DNA of 29,860 bases from Ophiothrix spiculata (taxonomy: Eukaryota; Echinodermata; Ophiuroidea; Amphilepidida; Ophiotrichidae). Shown here piece after piece: positions 10,086-21,095 of the stretch. Below the pieces are notes generated by a model. The model was not told the DNA's origin. It saw only the letters and a list, made by a program, of their open reading frames with translations, and made no database searches. How positions within the stretch are numbered: position 1 is the stretch's first letter; each line of letters opens with the position of its first letter. Location of the stretch: NCBI GenBank assembly GCA_000969725.1, contig JXSR01S042196.1, one strand, 5' to 3'. The translations under genes were made by a program, and so were the position numbers.

Positions 10086-10330
10086 CAGATCCATACTGAA
10101 GAAGAAACAATGTATTTTTTGTGCTTTTGATTATTTTGTACCACCAAATTTTTACCTCACACAAGTGTTGCATGTGTACACTGATATTTTTTGAATAATT
10201 TTTAATTTTTGTGCAATTTTATTTGAAGTTTGAAAAGAGCTTTCATATCAAAGGGGAAAAAAAGAATGTCTGTTTATGTCACACATCCATAGAAGCTGAT
10301 TTTATCAATAATAAAAAAGTCCCCCAAAGT
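10086..10330 (+). other. Probable 3' UTR of the GRXCR1-like gene
   Basis: AT-rich sequence without coding potential follows the stop codon. It contains a canonical AATAAA about 225 nt downstream (10310-10315), which makes a short 3' UTR ending near 10330-10345 plausible. The transposon with a poly-G end that starts near 10421 would then lie just beyond the transcript. The true cleavage site cannot be seen from sequence alone. Confidence 0.5.
10310..10315 (+). promoter_or_regulatory. Candidate polyadenylation signal AATAAA
   Basis: This is the first perfect AATAAA downstream of the GRXCR1-like stop codon, within caataataaaaaag. Such hexamers are common by chance in AT-rich DNA, so its use is inferred from position only. 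Confidence 0.45.
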
Positions 10331-10420
10331 TTTTAATTGTCGGGATTATTCAAAGTGTGGTATCAATTTCACAGCATGTGGATCTTCAAAACATAACTGG
10401 TCACACTGCTCTGTAATCCC

Positions 10421-10924
10421 GGGGGGGGGGGGGGAGACCGCTCAAGGTGGCAACTGGTACCCTTGCTCATCATAAAAATGGAGTAAAAGGGTATGATTTT
10501 GCATGTACCACAGGTGGCGTCTACGTTTTTGGAAAAAGGGGTAATTTCCAGCATAATTTACGCCATTTAGGCCCGCATTTAGGGTTCTAAATTCAGGCTA
10601 CCTTTGCCGCCAATGGTCACTTTTACTTCAGAGTTGCTCAGCTGAGTATTGTGCTGTATATGTTTTGCATAAAAAGAGAAAATAAGTACTGACGTAACGT
10701 GATGTAAACTTTAATTGTATTCTTTTTAGTACCTAATTTGTTTGCAAATGGTCATTACAGACTTACGCCATTACGCCATTTGGGGTGCGATTTTCAATAT
10801 CTTCACTGGCCTTACGCCATTTAGGGGTTCAATTTGCTATAAACAATTACGCTATTAAGGGTCCAATTTTGAGGTGCTCTGACAAGCATGAGTACCACTT
10901 TATTTTTGGAGTGCCCCCCCCCCC
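10421..10924. mobile_element. Poly-G-ended element, family P copy 1
   Basis: The element is bracketed by a G14 run (10421-10434) and a C11 run (10914-10924). Its right half, on the minus strand, matches copy 2 at 14000-14330 along its length (agtggtactcatgct, cctcaaaattggaccctta, tatgcaaaacatatacag). The left end has a diverged inverted version (gaccgctcaaggtggcaact, ggtacccttgctcatca). Inside are several copies of TTACGCCATTTAGGG-type words near 10557, 10763, 10773, 10811 and 10847. There is no coding capacity. Such subterminal motifs often serve as transposase binding sites; that role is inferred. Confidence 0.72.
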
Positions 10925-11531
10925 TCGGTCTGTATTGTGTAGAGATAAGATAACAGATAAAATGTCCAAAATGAAAAAAATTCAGTGACAATATCTATGA
11001 ACATAAGCAGTTACATTATTCTACTATACCACATATTTTGTTTTGCAAATATTAGTAGACAATAAGTATCAATGCTTTATCTGCTACATTTCATGATTGC
11101 AATTTTACTTGGTATAAATAGATATGAAATGCCTTGTTAAAAGAGATTATCTATTTTTATACTGTATTAATACATTTTAAGCGTGTTGAAGTCCCATGAC
11201 ATTATTTGAATAGTTTCAACCACCTTGAGAAAACCCCGTAAATAGTACTTTTGAACATGTTGAAAAAAGCTGTTTACGGGATTTGAAAGACTTTACGGGT
11301 TTAAAAAGACTATTTACGGGTTTTGAAAGCTATTAAGAGCTGCGTCACATTCACGCACAGACTTACGCGCGTAACTAACTTACACACGCAAACCTATATA
11401 CGCGCATTAACCTATCACGTGCATTCATGGTTAGCATTTTGTTGGCGCATTTTTTTAATTAGATTAATTACTAAATTAGTCTAATGGGCAAGTAAAAATT
11501 ACATTATTTTAAAATTTATTAATGCTGTAAA
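10925..11531. other. AT-rich spacer with a TTTACGGG cluster and a CpG-rich patch
   Basis: TTTACGGG occurs at 11273, 11292 and 11313, each followed by a short A-rich word such as tttgaaaga, with the inverse CCCGTAAA at 11235. A CpG-rich patch with repeated acgc/cgcg words follows at 11340-11430. A small palindrome (attagattaattac / taaattagtctaat) lies near 11457-11485. No gene was recognised. Confidence 0.45.
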
Positions 11532-11670
11532 ACAAATATATACCAGTACTGACATTTTTCAGATCTCTGGATCAAAACTATGGTCTTTCAGTGACTAAAA
11601 TTTAACTATTTTAGTCACTTCATGCCCATAGTTTTAATCAGAGATCTTCAAGTCAGTATAATATATTTGT
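11532..11670. repeat. Long imperfect palindrome, about 140 bp
   Basis: acaaatatat..ccagtactgac, then tcagatctctggatcaaaac and tatg..cagtgactaaaatt, pair with the right half (tttagtcacttcatgcccatag and onward to atatatttgt). The two halves meet at taacta near 11608. Probably a small foldback MITE; no target duplication assigned. Confidence 0.7.
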
Positions 11671-11857
11671 ATTTCTTGGTTGTTAAGCTTATGTTTATAT
11701 TGATTAACATCGCTATATTTTAATTTACCTTAACAGACTTTTGTTTAAAACTATCTCCTGAGAAAATGACGCCAAATTTGGATGATTTATCTTTCAAGAT
11801 TCACTCATATATGTCTCGCACCCTGATCCAATATTGGTCCAGCTCCCATCAGGCCTA

Positions 11858-12075
11858 TACTTTGATCAACACCAAATAGGCGGGCCTCTTCACATCGTAA
11901 TTGATACAGATAAGCGCGTGCGTAACTGAACACAGCACAACTGCACGAGACGCAGCGTGAGTAGTACATGTGACACGCGCATCAACATATATGACGCGTG
12001 TGTAAGTGGGATTATGTTTACTTGCCAATGAAGAGAAGCTTCATAATTCCCGCCTATTTAGTGTTGATCAAAGTA
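11858..12075 (+). mobile_element. Tc1/mariner-like MITE, family T copy 1
   Basis: The ends TACTTTGATCAACACcaaat and the complement of its partner near 12050-12075 form arms of about 28 bp including aaataggcggg. TA precedes the left end (11856-11857) and follows the right end (12076-12077), the duplication typical of Tc1/mariner transposons. The 218-bp interior aligns over its full length with copy 2 at 23855-24076 in the opposite orientation (tgatacagataagcg, gtgggattatg). It has no coding capacity. Confidence 0.82.
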
Positions 12076-13997
12076 TAGATATGGCGAGTTACTCAGTGGG
12101 TACTGTTTATTTAGGCAGCGAGTCATTAGTCAGAACTACTCGCCATCTGTGAAGTGTTAAGACTTTGCAATTTTCTTCATTTTCTTGTTTGTGATATTGG
12201 ATTCAGGCCAGTTGGGATTCATTTCACTTTTAATTTTCACGTTACAATGGTGTGATGCATAAAGAAATTCAAATGACAAATAATTCAAGGTAGTTGTCCA
12301 GACTGGGATTTGTGAATGACATATGACATTCAGCAAGGTTCAAATTATATGTCTTGTTTTGTTTAATATGTATTATTGTCAGCTAGTTACTGAACAACAA
12401 TATATTTCTACTTCACTAATCTTGACAAAGAATTCATGGATATTTAGAAATATTTTGGTATTTCACTCGTATATTCCTATACATGTATGTATTGCATTAT
12501 TGGAATGAACAAAGTGCATATGTGTGTCCACAAACGTCATCCTTCATTATGCAAACATGCACATTATATTGGCTTTTTATTTCTATTGTAAAGATAAAAT
12601 AGAGATAAATATAGATATCATACCACAAAAATGTTCAATTCTAATGAATATCAGAAACAAACATGATATATCCTGCTTTGTATTATAGTGCCATTTTGGT
12701 TTTGATATTGATACTGGTCTGAGTAAATTAAACAATGTTTTATCTTCAAAGCTTTGTTTCAGTTAAATTTTGGTTAGTTGTTAGATTATCTGCTTAAAAG
12801 AAGTCCTGATACTACAGAATTGTAACCCTTACGCAACTGAATTTCATAAAACACCAGTGAAGTCAAGTTTTGATTCTTAAACCAAGAAGACATTTGCCAT
12901 TATGTCTGATATAACATCTTATAGAGAGGGTTTGCTGAGAAAATCCCCTGGTAATAGCTTGATAGTGTCAATAAATTGTTAAAATTGCTATTCTACATGT
13001 ATATGGAAATACTTTGGTCATAAGGGGACAGACATCCCAATATACCCTAAGCAGATCTTTTCAAATGGAGTCCATTGCTTGCTGGCTTATAAAGGTGAGC
13101 CGGGGACATTGGTTAGGGGTCCAAGAGGTCATTGTATCAAAATCCAGAGGGAAAGTACCCCTTCTTTACCTATATTCATATTAAAGGAGATAGTCTTGTA
13201 TTATAGAACAAAGGATTAACGGTACAAATTGATTGAGATAGAAGTGAAGATCATTGTAAAAAGTCTATTACATTACAATGGCATAACGGAGAGAAAGAAA
13301 CAGATTGGACTTGTTGCGTGAGTATATGTGTATTTCAAGTTCAATTGCAGGTTTTACACAAGTTTGACATGTATGTAATGCTTTTGGTACCCTGTATAAA
13401 TTATTAATAGAGATGTTGACACTGGGATGGGTCATGTTCACCAAACCATTACAGTCTGTGGTATTACCTAATTGTTTGAATTATCACAGTGGTTGGCTGA
13501 CAACAAAGAAATAGCGGTAATTATGACCATGACACTGACACAAGTGGAGTAGTTTCTTTTTAACTTGCATTGAACTGCGGTGTTTATTTCTGCTAAAGCC
13601 ATGTGACATGCAATCTTGTCCTAGGCTGACCTTTACTTGGATTAAAAGAAATATAAATCATTGGGTCAAAAGATATATAAAAGAATCTAGTTCAGGTTGA
13701 CTAAGATAAATTACCATATCAAGAAATGTTGAGCATGTCCTTGCTGTTGAGATAAATGTGGGGCCTAATGATATAATCTCCGGACGTTAAATTATCAGAC
13801 TTTGCGAGTCTTGGATTTGTAAATATGTAGTGACCTTGAGCAAGACTTATAACTTCATTACATATTTTACTGTTGACTAAGATTTCAAAATGGGTACTGC
13901 ATTTTGTCAATGCTGTTGTTCGGTAACATGCTCTAGTTCTGTGAAGAAGTAGTGGTAAATCCTCACAGCAACATTGAGGAGGCTTATGTATAAAACC
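12076..13997. other. Interval without a supported gene
   Basis: AT-rich sequence. A small hairpin, atggcgagttactcag / ctactcgccat, lies at about 12083-12148 just beyond the family T element. Nothing else was recognised. Confidence 0.45.
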
Positions 13998-13999
13998 AT

Positions 14000-14330
14000 G
14001 GGGGGACCGCTCCAATTCTAAAGTGGTACTCATGCTCGTCAGAACACCTCAAAATTGGACCCTTAATGGCGTAATTGCTTAGTGAAAAATAGGCCCCTTA
14101 ATTGCGCAAGATGATGGAAATCACACCCCAAATGGCGTAACAGTGTGCGATTGTAATACCTATTTCTTACAAATTAGGCATTAAACGTACACAATTTGAA
14201 GTTTTTTGATTATTTACATGGAGTCATGCTTATTTTCTCTTGTTTTAGACAATTTTATGCAGAACATATACAGAATGATCCTCATCTGAGTGTTGTTAAT
14301 TGAAAATTGACCCTTAGTGGCGGAGGTATG
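14000..14330. mobile_element. Poly-G-ended element, family P copy 2 (one half)
   Basis: Starting at ggggggaccgctcc, the sequence follows the minus strand of copy 1: agtggtactcatgctcgtca, cctcaaaattggaccctta, ccccaaatggcgtaac, ttattttctctt and tatgcagaacatatacag. It carries four words of the ATGGCGTAA type. Similarity fades near 14330 after ccttagtggcgg, so the far end is missing or too diverged. The orientation is opposite to copy 1. Confidence 0.72.
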
Positions 14331-15715
14331 TGTTTGTTTCATTTCACGATTCATATTGTATCACATCTTGTGTATATTATATATGTGTCAAACAGTGTCT
14401 TACAATAAGCAAATATCTAATGGATATAATAAATGGTTTGCCTTGGTGTGTACTTAACATTTTGTGTTTTTGAATTCTGTATATATGTATACTATTCTAT
14501 CGTATGTTAAAACAATAATATTTATATCTATTTTTTGTTAAGAAAATTTTTTTCGTATAAAATGCTAATACCAAATTGTTGAATTGAACGTACTGATGAA
14601 TGATTTGTATTCCATAATGTATTCAGTGAAATTTGTACTGCCAATGATAAATTCAGATGATCCATTCACATCTAAAATAACTGAAAACGAAGATTTTGAA
14701 AAGAATTTTTAAAGCTGCAGTGAATATTGTGAAATGTAATTATCAGTGGCTGTGACCTTGCAGGTGAGCAAATATTTCTAAGAATTCTTTCTTTTATGTT
14801 AAGAAAGAGTCAACGTCACCAAAATTGATCAGCTCTGTAAGCTTTCACAGCTCTTCACTAAATCAATCTTGTAGAGAGCTGTTAAGTTCTTAATACTCAC
14901 CGATATTGCAAGATAGTTTGCGAAAGCAAAAAAGTCAAGGCTATATATAGTATGATCTGTTTGCCATATCGTGCATGATAACCCGGATGATAAGGACCAT
15001 AGATTGTCCATCTAAAATCTTGGAAAAGGTTTGAATCGCAAGGTTTTGTCACATATTATATTGGTCTGTAACAAAACAATTGTTACTGCTTTGATAAAAA
15101 AATCATTTTAGGAAAAAGTGAAAATTAAGGTTTGTTTTTTCTTAAAATGATTTTATACACAGTAAAATTACCATCTTCATATAGTGCAACAAAGATGAGC
15201 AACTAGACCGGTTCAGTAAATGCATGATACCAGTATATTATTTAGAATACTTTATTTACAGCACTGCTAACTGTAGAGTAACTAGTGGATACATCTAGTT
15301 CCTTAGAAGGTACTATCAGTTGGAATTTTGTTGTGTTCATGCTATTAATTTTGGTGTAAATAGATCATCCTCAGCATGTGAGTGCATGAAGAACTGATGT
15401 TAATTAAGTTGAAAATTGTGTGTGTTTGTGGATCAAAATTGTGTTATTATGTAATTTCAAATAAGTGCTGTATTTTCAATTCGAAATAACTGAATCTGTG
15501 TATTGTTGTAAATTTATAGGTAATATAGTTCTGTTCACTTCATCATGATAGTAGAAATTTAAAAAATGAGACTGCCGCTCAAATATAATTGTACAAATGA
15601 GATACAAGATGCCTTTGTGTATTGTCAATATGAAACGGCCATTATGCATACATTAGTTGTTTCTCAAGCCCTTCAGTACTGCGCCATCTATGAGGGGTCA
15701 CTTACATTGATGGAA
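14331..15715. other. Interval without a supported gene
   Basis: AT-rich throughout. A short inverted repeat (ataaaaaaatcattttagga / tcttaaaatgattttat) spans about 15094-15156. No exon or repeat family recognised otherwise. Confidence 0.45.
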
Positions 15716-15721
15716 GGTATG

Positions 15722-16020
15722 GGTATGTGCCGCCCTTAAGACCCCCTTTTCAAGCCTCCTCTTCTGCTCCCTAAGATGCTCATTTCAAGATTACTTCAGT
15801 TCCAAAGACCCCCATTTTCAAAGAAAATGACTCAAAAGTATGTTTTATTAGGTTTTCAACCAAATTTTGAATGATTTTCAGCTCAAATAGTCACTTTTTT
15901 ATGGGAAAAAAGTAGTTCCTGAGACCTCAGTTTGGAACAAAATCAGTTCCTTAGACCCTATTTTGGACCAGAAATCAGTTCCGCAAGACCCTATGTTGGA
16001 AATTGCGGATCTCACATACC
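15722..16020. mobile_element. Inverted-repeat element with AGTTCC..AGACCCT words, family Q copy 1
   Basis: GGTATGTGccgcc at the left is answered by gcggatctCACATACC at the right, about 300 bp apart. The right half contains repeated units: agttcctgagacctcagttt, cagttccttagaccctattt, cagttccgcaagaccctatg. The same words in reverse complement appear at 18500-18560. The left half has related accc/agaccccc words. No coding capacity. Confidence 0.58.
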
Positions 16021-16363
16021 TACAAAAAAAATTGTGAGGATACTGAGAATCAACTGATTGGGGCATTAGGCTGGTTTCAGATGTGCATCAGTGCTGCAAA
16101 CAACAAAGGTTTTGCAAAAAGATTTGCTGCAGTGCTGTTGAGCACAAGTGCATAATTGCTGGGCTATTGTAAAAAATTGAAACCAATCTAACGTGATGTG
16201 TCGTTGCAACCAAAACAACCGAGTCATATTATGTGCTTGTCACAAAATATTGAAGCACGTGACAGCACTTGAAGGTTTTGCGACAAGCTGAAACAAAGTT
16301 TTTTCTTTTTTGAAATACAGACGTGGTGCTTGTGCAATCACAAAGTCACACCCACCTAACTAA

Positions 16364-16484
16364 GGGGCGGCTTCAAAACTTAACCGGCGGTTGTCTGCCA
16401 GTTCTGGGTGGTTCAACCGGAATAAACAATAGACAACCGCCCAGAACCGGCAGACAACCGCTGGTTGAGTTTTGAAGCCGCCCC
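16364..16484. mobile_element. Near-complete palindromic MITE with TAA duplications (Harbinger-like)
   Basis: Arms of about 46 bp begin ggggcggcttcaaaact and include gcggttgtctgcc and gttctgggtgg, leaving only a loop of about 30 bp around caaccggaataaacaatag. TAA flanks the element at 16361-16363 and 16485-16487. The 121-bp length, palindrome and TWA-type duplication fit a PIF/Harbinger MITE. The arms differ at few positions, so the copy looks young. Confidence 0.85.
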
Positions 16485-16800
16485 TAAAAACCATCTCTTT
16501 TCACTCTAGGTTATTTTCTCTGCTGTCATGATAAAATGGACAGGACTATAAAAGTTTTAATGAAAGGCCAAATTCTGTGCAAGAACAAAATGTTGTTATT
16601 AATTCCATGTTATTTATACTGATTAGAATATTTAGAAGAACATTTAGTCTGGGAGCTCTGTATGTTTTTATTAGAGCTACGAAGAGCAAAATTGTTAATC
16701 AACAGTCACATGATTTCTCAAAATGACTACTTGAAAGTTCATATCAAAAGTGCAGGTGAATTTAATGGGAAGCCTTTCAAGTCAGTGCAGTCACATTTAA

Positions 16801-17054
16801 GGGTGCAATCTACACGGAGTGCTGATTCAGATGCATGCGCATATCGAGCGCAATCTACATGAAGTGCCGATTCAGATGTATGCGCATCTCTGAGATCCAG
16901 ATATGAGATCCGCATCTCTATGGACTGCTTACATATATGCAGAGTGCTGTACAGCAGGTCTGGATCAGACGCCCCTGTTGCCACAGTCTACATGCCAAAG
17001 CGGCTTACGGAGATGCGCATTTATTTGGATTTGCACTCCCGTGTAGATTGCCAC
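16801..17054. mobile_element. Inverted-repeat element with GCAATCTACACGGAGTGC ends
   Basis: gtgcaatctacacggagtgc at 16803 is repeated in tandem at 16848 (gcgcaatctacatgaagtgc, period 45 bp) and appears inverted at the right end (gcactcccgtgtagattgcc, 17033-17052). Each copy is followed by a gatgcatgcgcat-type word. The pattern suggests a non-autonomous transposon with a duplicated left end. Confidence 0.65.
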
Positions 17055-17946
17055 AGTATTTGTAGATGAAGCAAGTTCTACTAGGTGCATCCATGTTTGT
17101 TTTATATTATCAGAAAAATTGTGTTTCAATTGATGTGTTCAAATGCCATTTTGAACAAGTGTAAATTGTAAAAATTCATGGCCACTTCAAAAGCAATGTC
17201 TCATTTCAAAACATAATTCTCTTTGGAGTACAATTGTGTTATTTCAAAAGATGCAAACTTACCCTGTGCTACAAGGTGCATCATGTTCATTGTTCAGAAC
17301 TTGAGAAACATACTATACTTTTGTCGTATGTTTGATTTTGTATTTTACTTTTTTTTACATATCGGTGTTATTAAACACTTTCACACAAACCAGGTGCCTT
17401 TAGTAATCAGAAATTGTTATGCAGATGAGACTTCAAACCAAACACTTCATGATCAAACTTGATGAACCAAAGACCTTGACATTGTCTATGTAGTCCGTTT
17501 GTAATTTATTTTGTCACTAAGCCTGATGTATAGCACATACATTTTATAATATTAAATTACACAGTAAAGTTCCCCAAGTTTTCAGATTGTACCACAAGTA
17601 CAGTACAGTGTCATGTTAAATATGCAACTGGCCCAAGCCCAGTCAAGTCACTGTAGAATACCATGACATAAAATATACAACTACTGCATTGGTACTCTTC
17701 AGTACCTGTCATTTGCCTGCCCAGTTACTTGATTTAAATTTTGTAATGGTGCAGTAGCTGAATGGGAATTTTGCTATGTAGTGTTTTATCTAAAAATAGT
17801 ATTTTCGATATTGATAGAATTCTAGTGTCTTTCAGAGCATAATTATTGTGTGGTGTATGATTTAATGTAGATATTTTTTCTCAGAGCTTATAAATAGTTT
17901 TAACATTAATTTGTGTGTATATTTGGTGATTTTATTGAACATATTT
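17055..17946. other. Interval without a supported gene
   Basis: AT-rich sequence in which nothing was recognised. Confidence 0.4.
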
Positions 17947-18060
17947 TGTCTTTCTAAATATAAATCTTGTAAATGTCACCAATTGAGATCTTGATTTGTG
18001 CATATCCATTCTTGTCTTTCTAAATTTAATGCTTGTAAATGTCAGTTATTAAGATCTTGA
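17947..18060. repeat. Direct repeat, two 48-bp copies 66 bp apart
   Basis: tgtctttctaaatataaatc at 17947 recurs at 18013 as tgtctttctaaatttaatgc, and both continue through cttgtaaatgtca..att.agatcttga. The copies differ at only a few positions, suggesting a local tandem duplication with an 18-bp spacer. Confidence 0.7.
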
Positions 18061-18449
18061 AATAACCAGGTACTATTGTGATGAGGAGACAATTTGATTT
18101 AGCCGTATGAGAGTGTAAATTGAATTTTAAGATTGAAATATATCTCCAAGATGCTTAAGAAAGAAACATAAAGTTAGTTAAGTTGGTAGAATGGATTTAC
18201 ACAATGCATTTAAGTAGAAATAGTATTTGCACTGTTAATTATCACTGAAATTTTTACTGAAACATAATATAATTTGACTCCCGAAATGATGTTTTTTCTG
18301 TATGTTTTGTTTAATTGGAAATCAGTACTTGAGCAAAAGATCATGTTGATGAATAAATCAATTGTGTTACCTTTAATTATGGATACAATGATTTTTTGAA
18401 GTGAAAAGGTTATAGCTTATTCTAGATATAGTAAAAAAAGCGTAGTTTA

Positions 18450-18690
18450 TCGTTGTGTGTGGGGGGGGGGGGCACTCAACGATAGCCCAAGATTACCAAC
18501 TTAGGGTCTTGTGGAACTGATTTTTGGTCAAAAATAGGGTCTATGGAACTGATTTATGAATTGAGGTTATATGGGCTGCTTTTTTTTCTCATTGAGTCAT
18601 AAAAATATGATTTTTGGAACTAAAAATTAACAAAATGTAGTTGAAAATTGATTGAAAATGATGCAAGGGACCAAAGCAAGTGAAAAAAAA
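18450..18690. mobile_element. Poly-G-ended element, family Q copy 2
   Basis: A G12 run (18461-18472) follows tatcgttgtgtgt and is followed by cactcaacgata, so the run sits in the loop of a short inverted repeat. Downstream, agggtcttgtggaactgatt and agggtctatggaactgattt repeat the family Q words seen inverted near 15920-15990, and gaaaattgattgaaaatgat mirrors the interior of copy 1. The right boundary is not clear. Confidence 0.5.
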
Positions 18691-18998
18691 CCCCAAAACT
18701 TCGACCAGTATTTGCCCTCAAGATCTGCTGTTTTTAAGTGTAGAATTGAACTGAAAGCAGAGATTTATATCTTGCAGTGGCCTTAAAAATTTGCATGAAT
18801 GAGTCACTGATTAATAAATAGGTGGTTTTGGGTTCAAATGCAATGCTAATATAAACAAACGTTTAATACATCCTCCTCCAATACTTTATACTATATATAT
18901 TATTATCAAGAAGTTATATGCATAAAAAGGACGTACTGACAATCCTCAAAGGACAATTTATTCCATGGTGATTCCAAGAGGGCTCTGTTTTGTTTGCT
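18691..18998. other. Spacer between poly-G elements
   Basis: AT-rich sequence with no recognised gene or repeat. Confidence 0.35.
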
Positions 18999-19886
18999 GG
19001 GGGGGGGGTAACTGGCTATTCTGACTGGGCAACCACCCGCGTTACCAAAAAGGTAAAACCTGGACAGGTCTCGAGACTTGCAATATAGGGTATCAAAATC
19101 AACCTGGTACTCTGCAAGTCTCACATAGGGTATCAAATTTGTCATTTAAAAATAAAAAAAAAAATGAAGCGCCCCCTGTCACCCATGACTTTTGAATTTT
19201 TTAGCTTACTGGGTTTGCTTTGGGTAGATAGTAATACCCTCCAAATGATTTGGCTTAAATATGCTTACTTTTTCTGTTATGGCCATTTGTTGAATTAAAT
19301 TCGGGATTAATTCCACATGTATAAGTATAGAAAAGCATGCATGTACTTTTTATCCATTTTTCAATGACAAAACAATTTTTTGACAAAATACTCTTGAAAA
19401 TGCTTTCAGATAGGCACATTCCTTCATTTTATGCTGTTTTTATTAAAAACCATGAAAATGCTTTCAGATAGGCACATTCCTTCATTTTATGCTGTTTTTA
19501 TTAAAAACCATTTTTTGATCAAAATCTTGTAGTATTGCTTTAAGTCTCTGATAGGGTATCATCCTTAGAAAGAATTGTTAAATTAATGACAATGGTGCCT
19601 TAAATTGCCAATAAACATATTCAAATACCTAGAAACACTCCTTAAAAGTGTTTAAATAGTATACGTTACATTTCATGATTTCTTGTAATAAATATTTTGT
19701 CACATTTGCGTACAGTCTTAGATTGGGTGTTCATTTGAACAGGTATAGGTCCAGGATAGGGTATCCATTCGAACAGATAGGGCAGATTTATGGTCTCAGA
19801 TAGGGTATCATTTCACTAATTTTTGCCAATTGTTGGTCTTACATAGGGTCACCTTCAGAACCTGCGGAACTCTGGTGGTTACCCAG
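18999..19886. mobile_element. Poly-G-ended element with ATAGGGTATC repeats, family R
   Basis: A G10 run (18999-19008) stands at the left. CTGGGCAACCAC at 19025-19036 is answered by GTGGTTACCCAG at 19875-19886. Units of the form gtctc.(g)atagggtatca occur near 19085, 19125, 19551, 19755, 19776, 19800 and 19842, gathered in two blocks near the ends. The middle is AT-rich and holds a recent 58-bp tandem duplication. No protein-coding capacity was seen. It is probably a non-autonomous DNA transposon of unknown superfamily. Confidence 0.6.
19396..19511. repeat. Perfect tandem duplication, 2 x 58 bp
   Basis: The unit beginning gaaaatgctttcagataggc and ending attaaaaaccat occurs at 19396-19453 and again, identical, at 19454-19511. 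Perfect identity implies a very recent duplication or an assembly artefact. Confidence 0.95.
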
Positions 19887-19899
19887 ACACAAATATCCC

Positions 19900-20860
19900 G
19901 GGTTTGTTTTATAAGATTGACCAGTCACTGATAAGATATCTGTTTGATTAAACAGGTAGAGACATGAGTGTATATTTGTTTTGATTTGGTTTATGATGAT
20001 TGAATCAGTTATGTCAGGACATCCAAGTTAGCTTACTGGGTGGAGAAATTTGGTGTGGTATGAATAGGCCTCTCAAATATTAAGGTCATGCTAGGTGTAA
20101 CTTCACAGTGAGGTGTAACTTCTGTGGATCTCTCGAACAGTTATTGAGTAATGAGTAGTTACGATTAGTCACTCTATAAAATTCTTGTTGATTCAAAGTA
20201 TAGAAACACTTCCATTCATCATTGTTTTGAATTTATAAGCTTGAGCAATTAACTTATTGTGAAAACCTACAAATTTGGAGCATTGATTAAGAGTATAGAA
20301 ACACTTAAGTCAACATTGGTGTTTTTGAATAATAAGATTTTATACTTTACTAAATTCGGGAAAATTACACATTAAGGCATTAATTATTAACACATCACTG
20401 GGCATCTGTATGTGGATTCATTTATTAACTCTTTATGCACTTATGTTTCTCTATTCTGAAAAATGAATTTTGGGGTTTGAGTAGGAACGATATTTGCCTA
20501 AAATTTATGAAAAGGTCTTTCAAGCATGTTTTGCGAGTCCTACCATTGTCTAAGGTGAAGACAATCTCCATTTGTTCCGAAACTAAATAAGAGAACATTT
20601 TCCTCATGTTTGTGTGGCGGAAATATTATATTTACCAAATTTCTACCACATCCAATTTACAACAAGACAACGGGTTGACATTACATCTGTACTAATTGTT
20701 CAAATATTTATCTTTCATGTTTTTTGCTCATTATCTGATAGCAGTAATTCCACCTGATCCATATGATGTTTTATGCTGTGTCCAAAACGGTGGAAATTAA
20801 TTTGAAAAATAAACAATGAGTCCATGAATGTACACCATGACATGTGCTTATGTAAACAGT
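19900..20860. other. Interval with a faint direct repeat, no gene supported
   Basis: agtatagaaacactt occurs at about 20198 and 20291 within loosely similar surroundings, suggesting an old duplication of roughly 90 bp. Nothing else was recognised. Confidence 0.4.
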
Positions 20861-20875
20861 TTGACTGTTTGCCAG

Positions 20876-21095
20876 AAGAGAAGATAGTGTTAGTATCCCA
20901 TCATGCATTGCTTCCAGTGGGATTGTTTGTATGGGAATCATGTGAGTAGTTAGTGATGAAATACCCATAAATCAAAGCAATTTGTTGTAATCTTGCATTT
21001 AGGGCATGTTTCATCTCTAACTACTCACATGACTTCCTGTACAAAATTTCTCACAGGAAGCAATGCATCATGGGATTCACATGATATCTTCTCTT
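20876..21095. mobile_element. Foldback MITE, family M copy C, with 9-bp target duplication
   Basis: The element begins aagagaagata and ends with its complement. The arms continue through tcccatcatgcattgcttcc and atcatgtgagtagttag, so nearly all of the 220 bp is self-complementary. The 9-mer GTTTGCCAG flanks it exactly on both sides (20867-20875 and 21096-21104). A 9-bp duplication with long arms is characteristic of Mutator-like (MULE) elements. The sequence shares tcccatcatgcattgcttcc with copies A and B near the same distance from the end. Confidence 0.85.

Noticed and set aside
13719..14033. A 104-codon minus-strand frame
   Set aside because: It overlaps the end of a transposon and the peptide shows no family features or coding-like composition.
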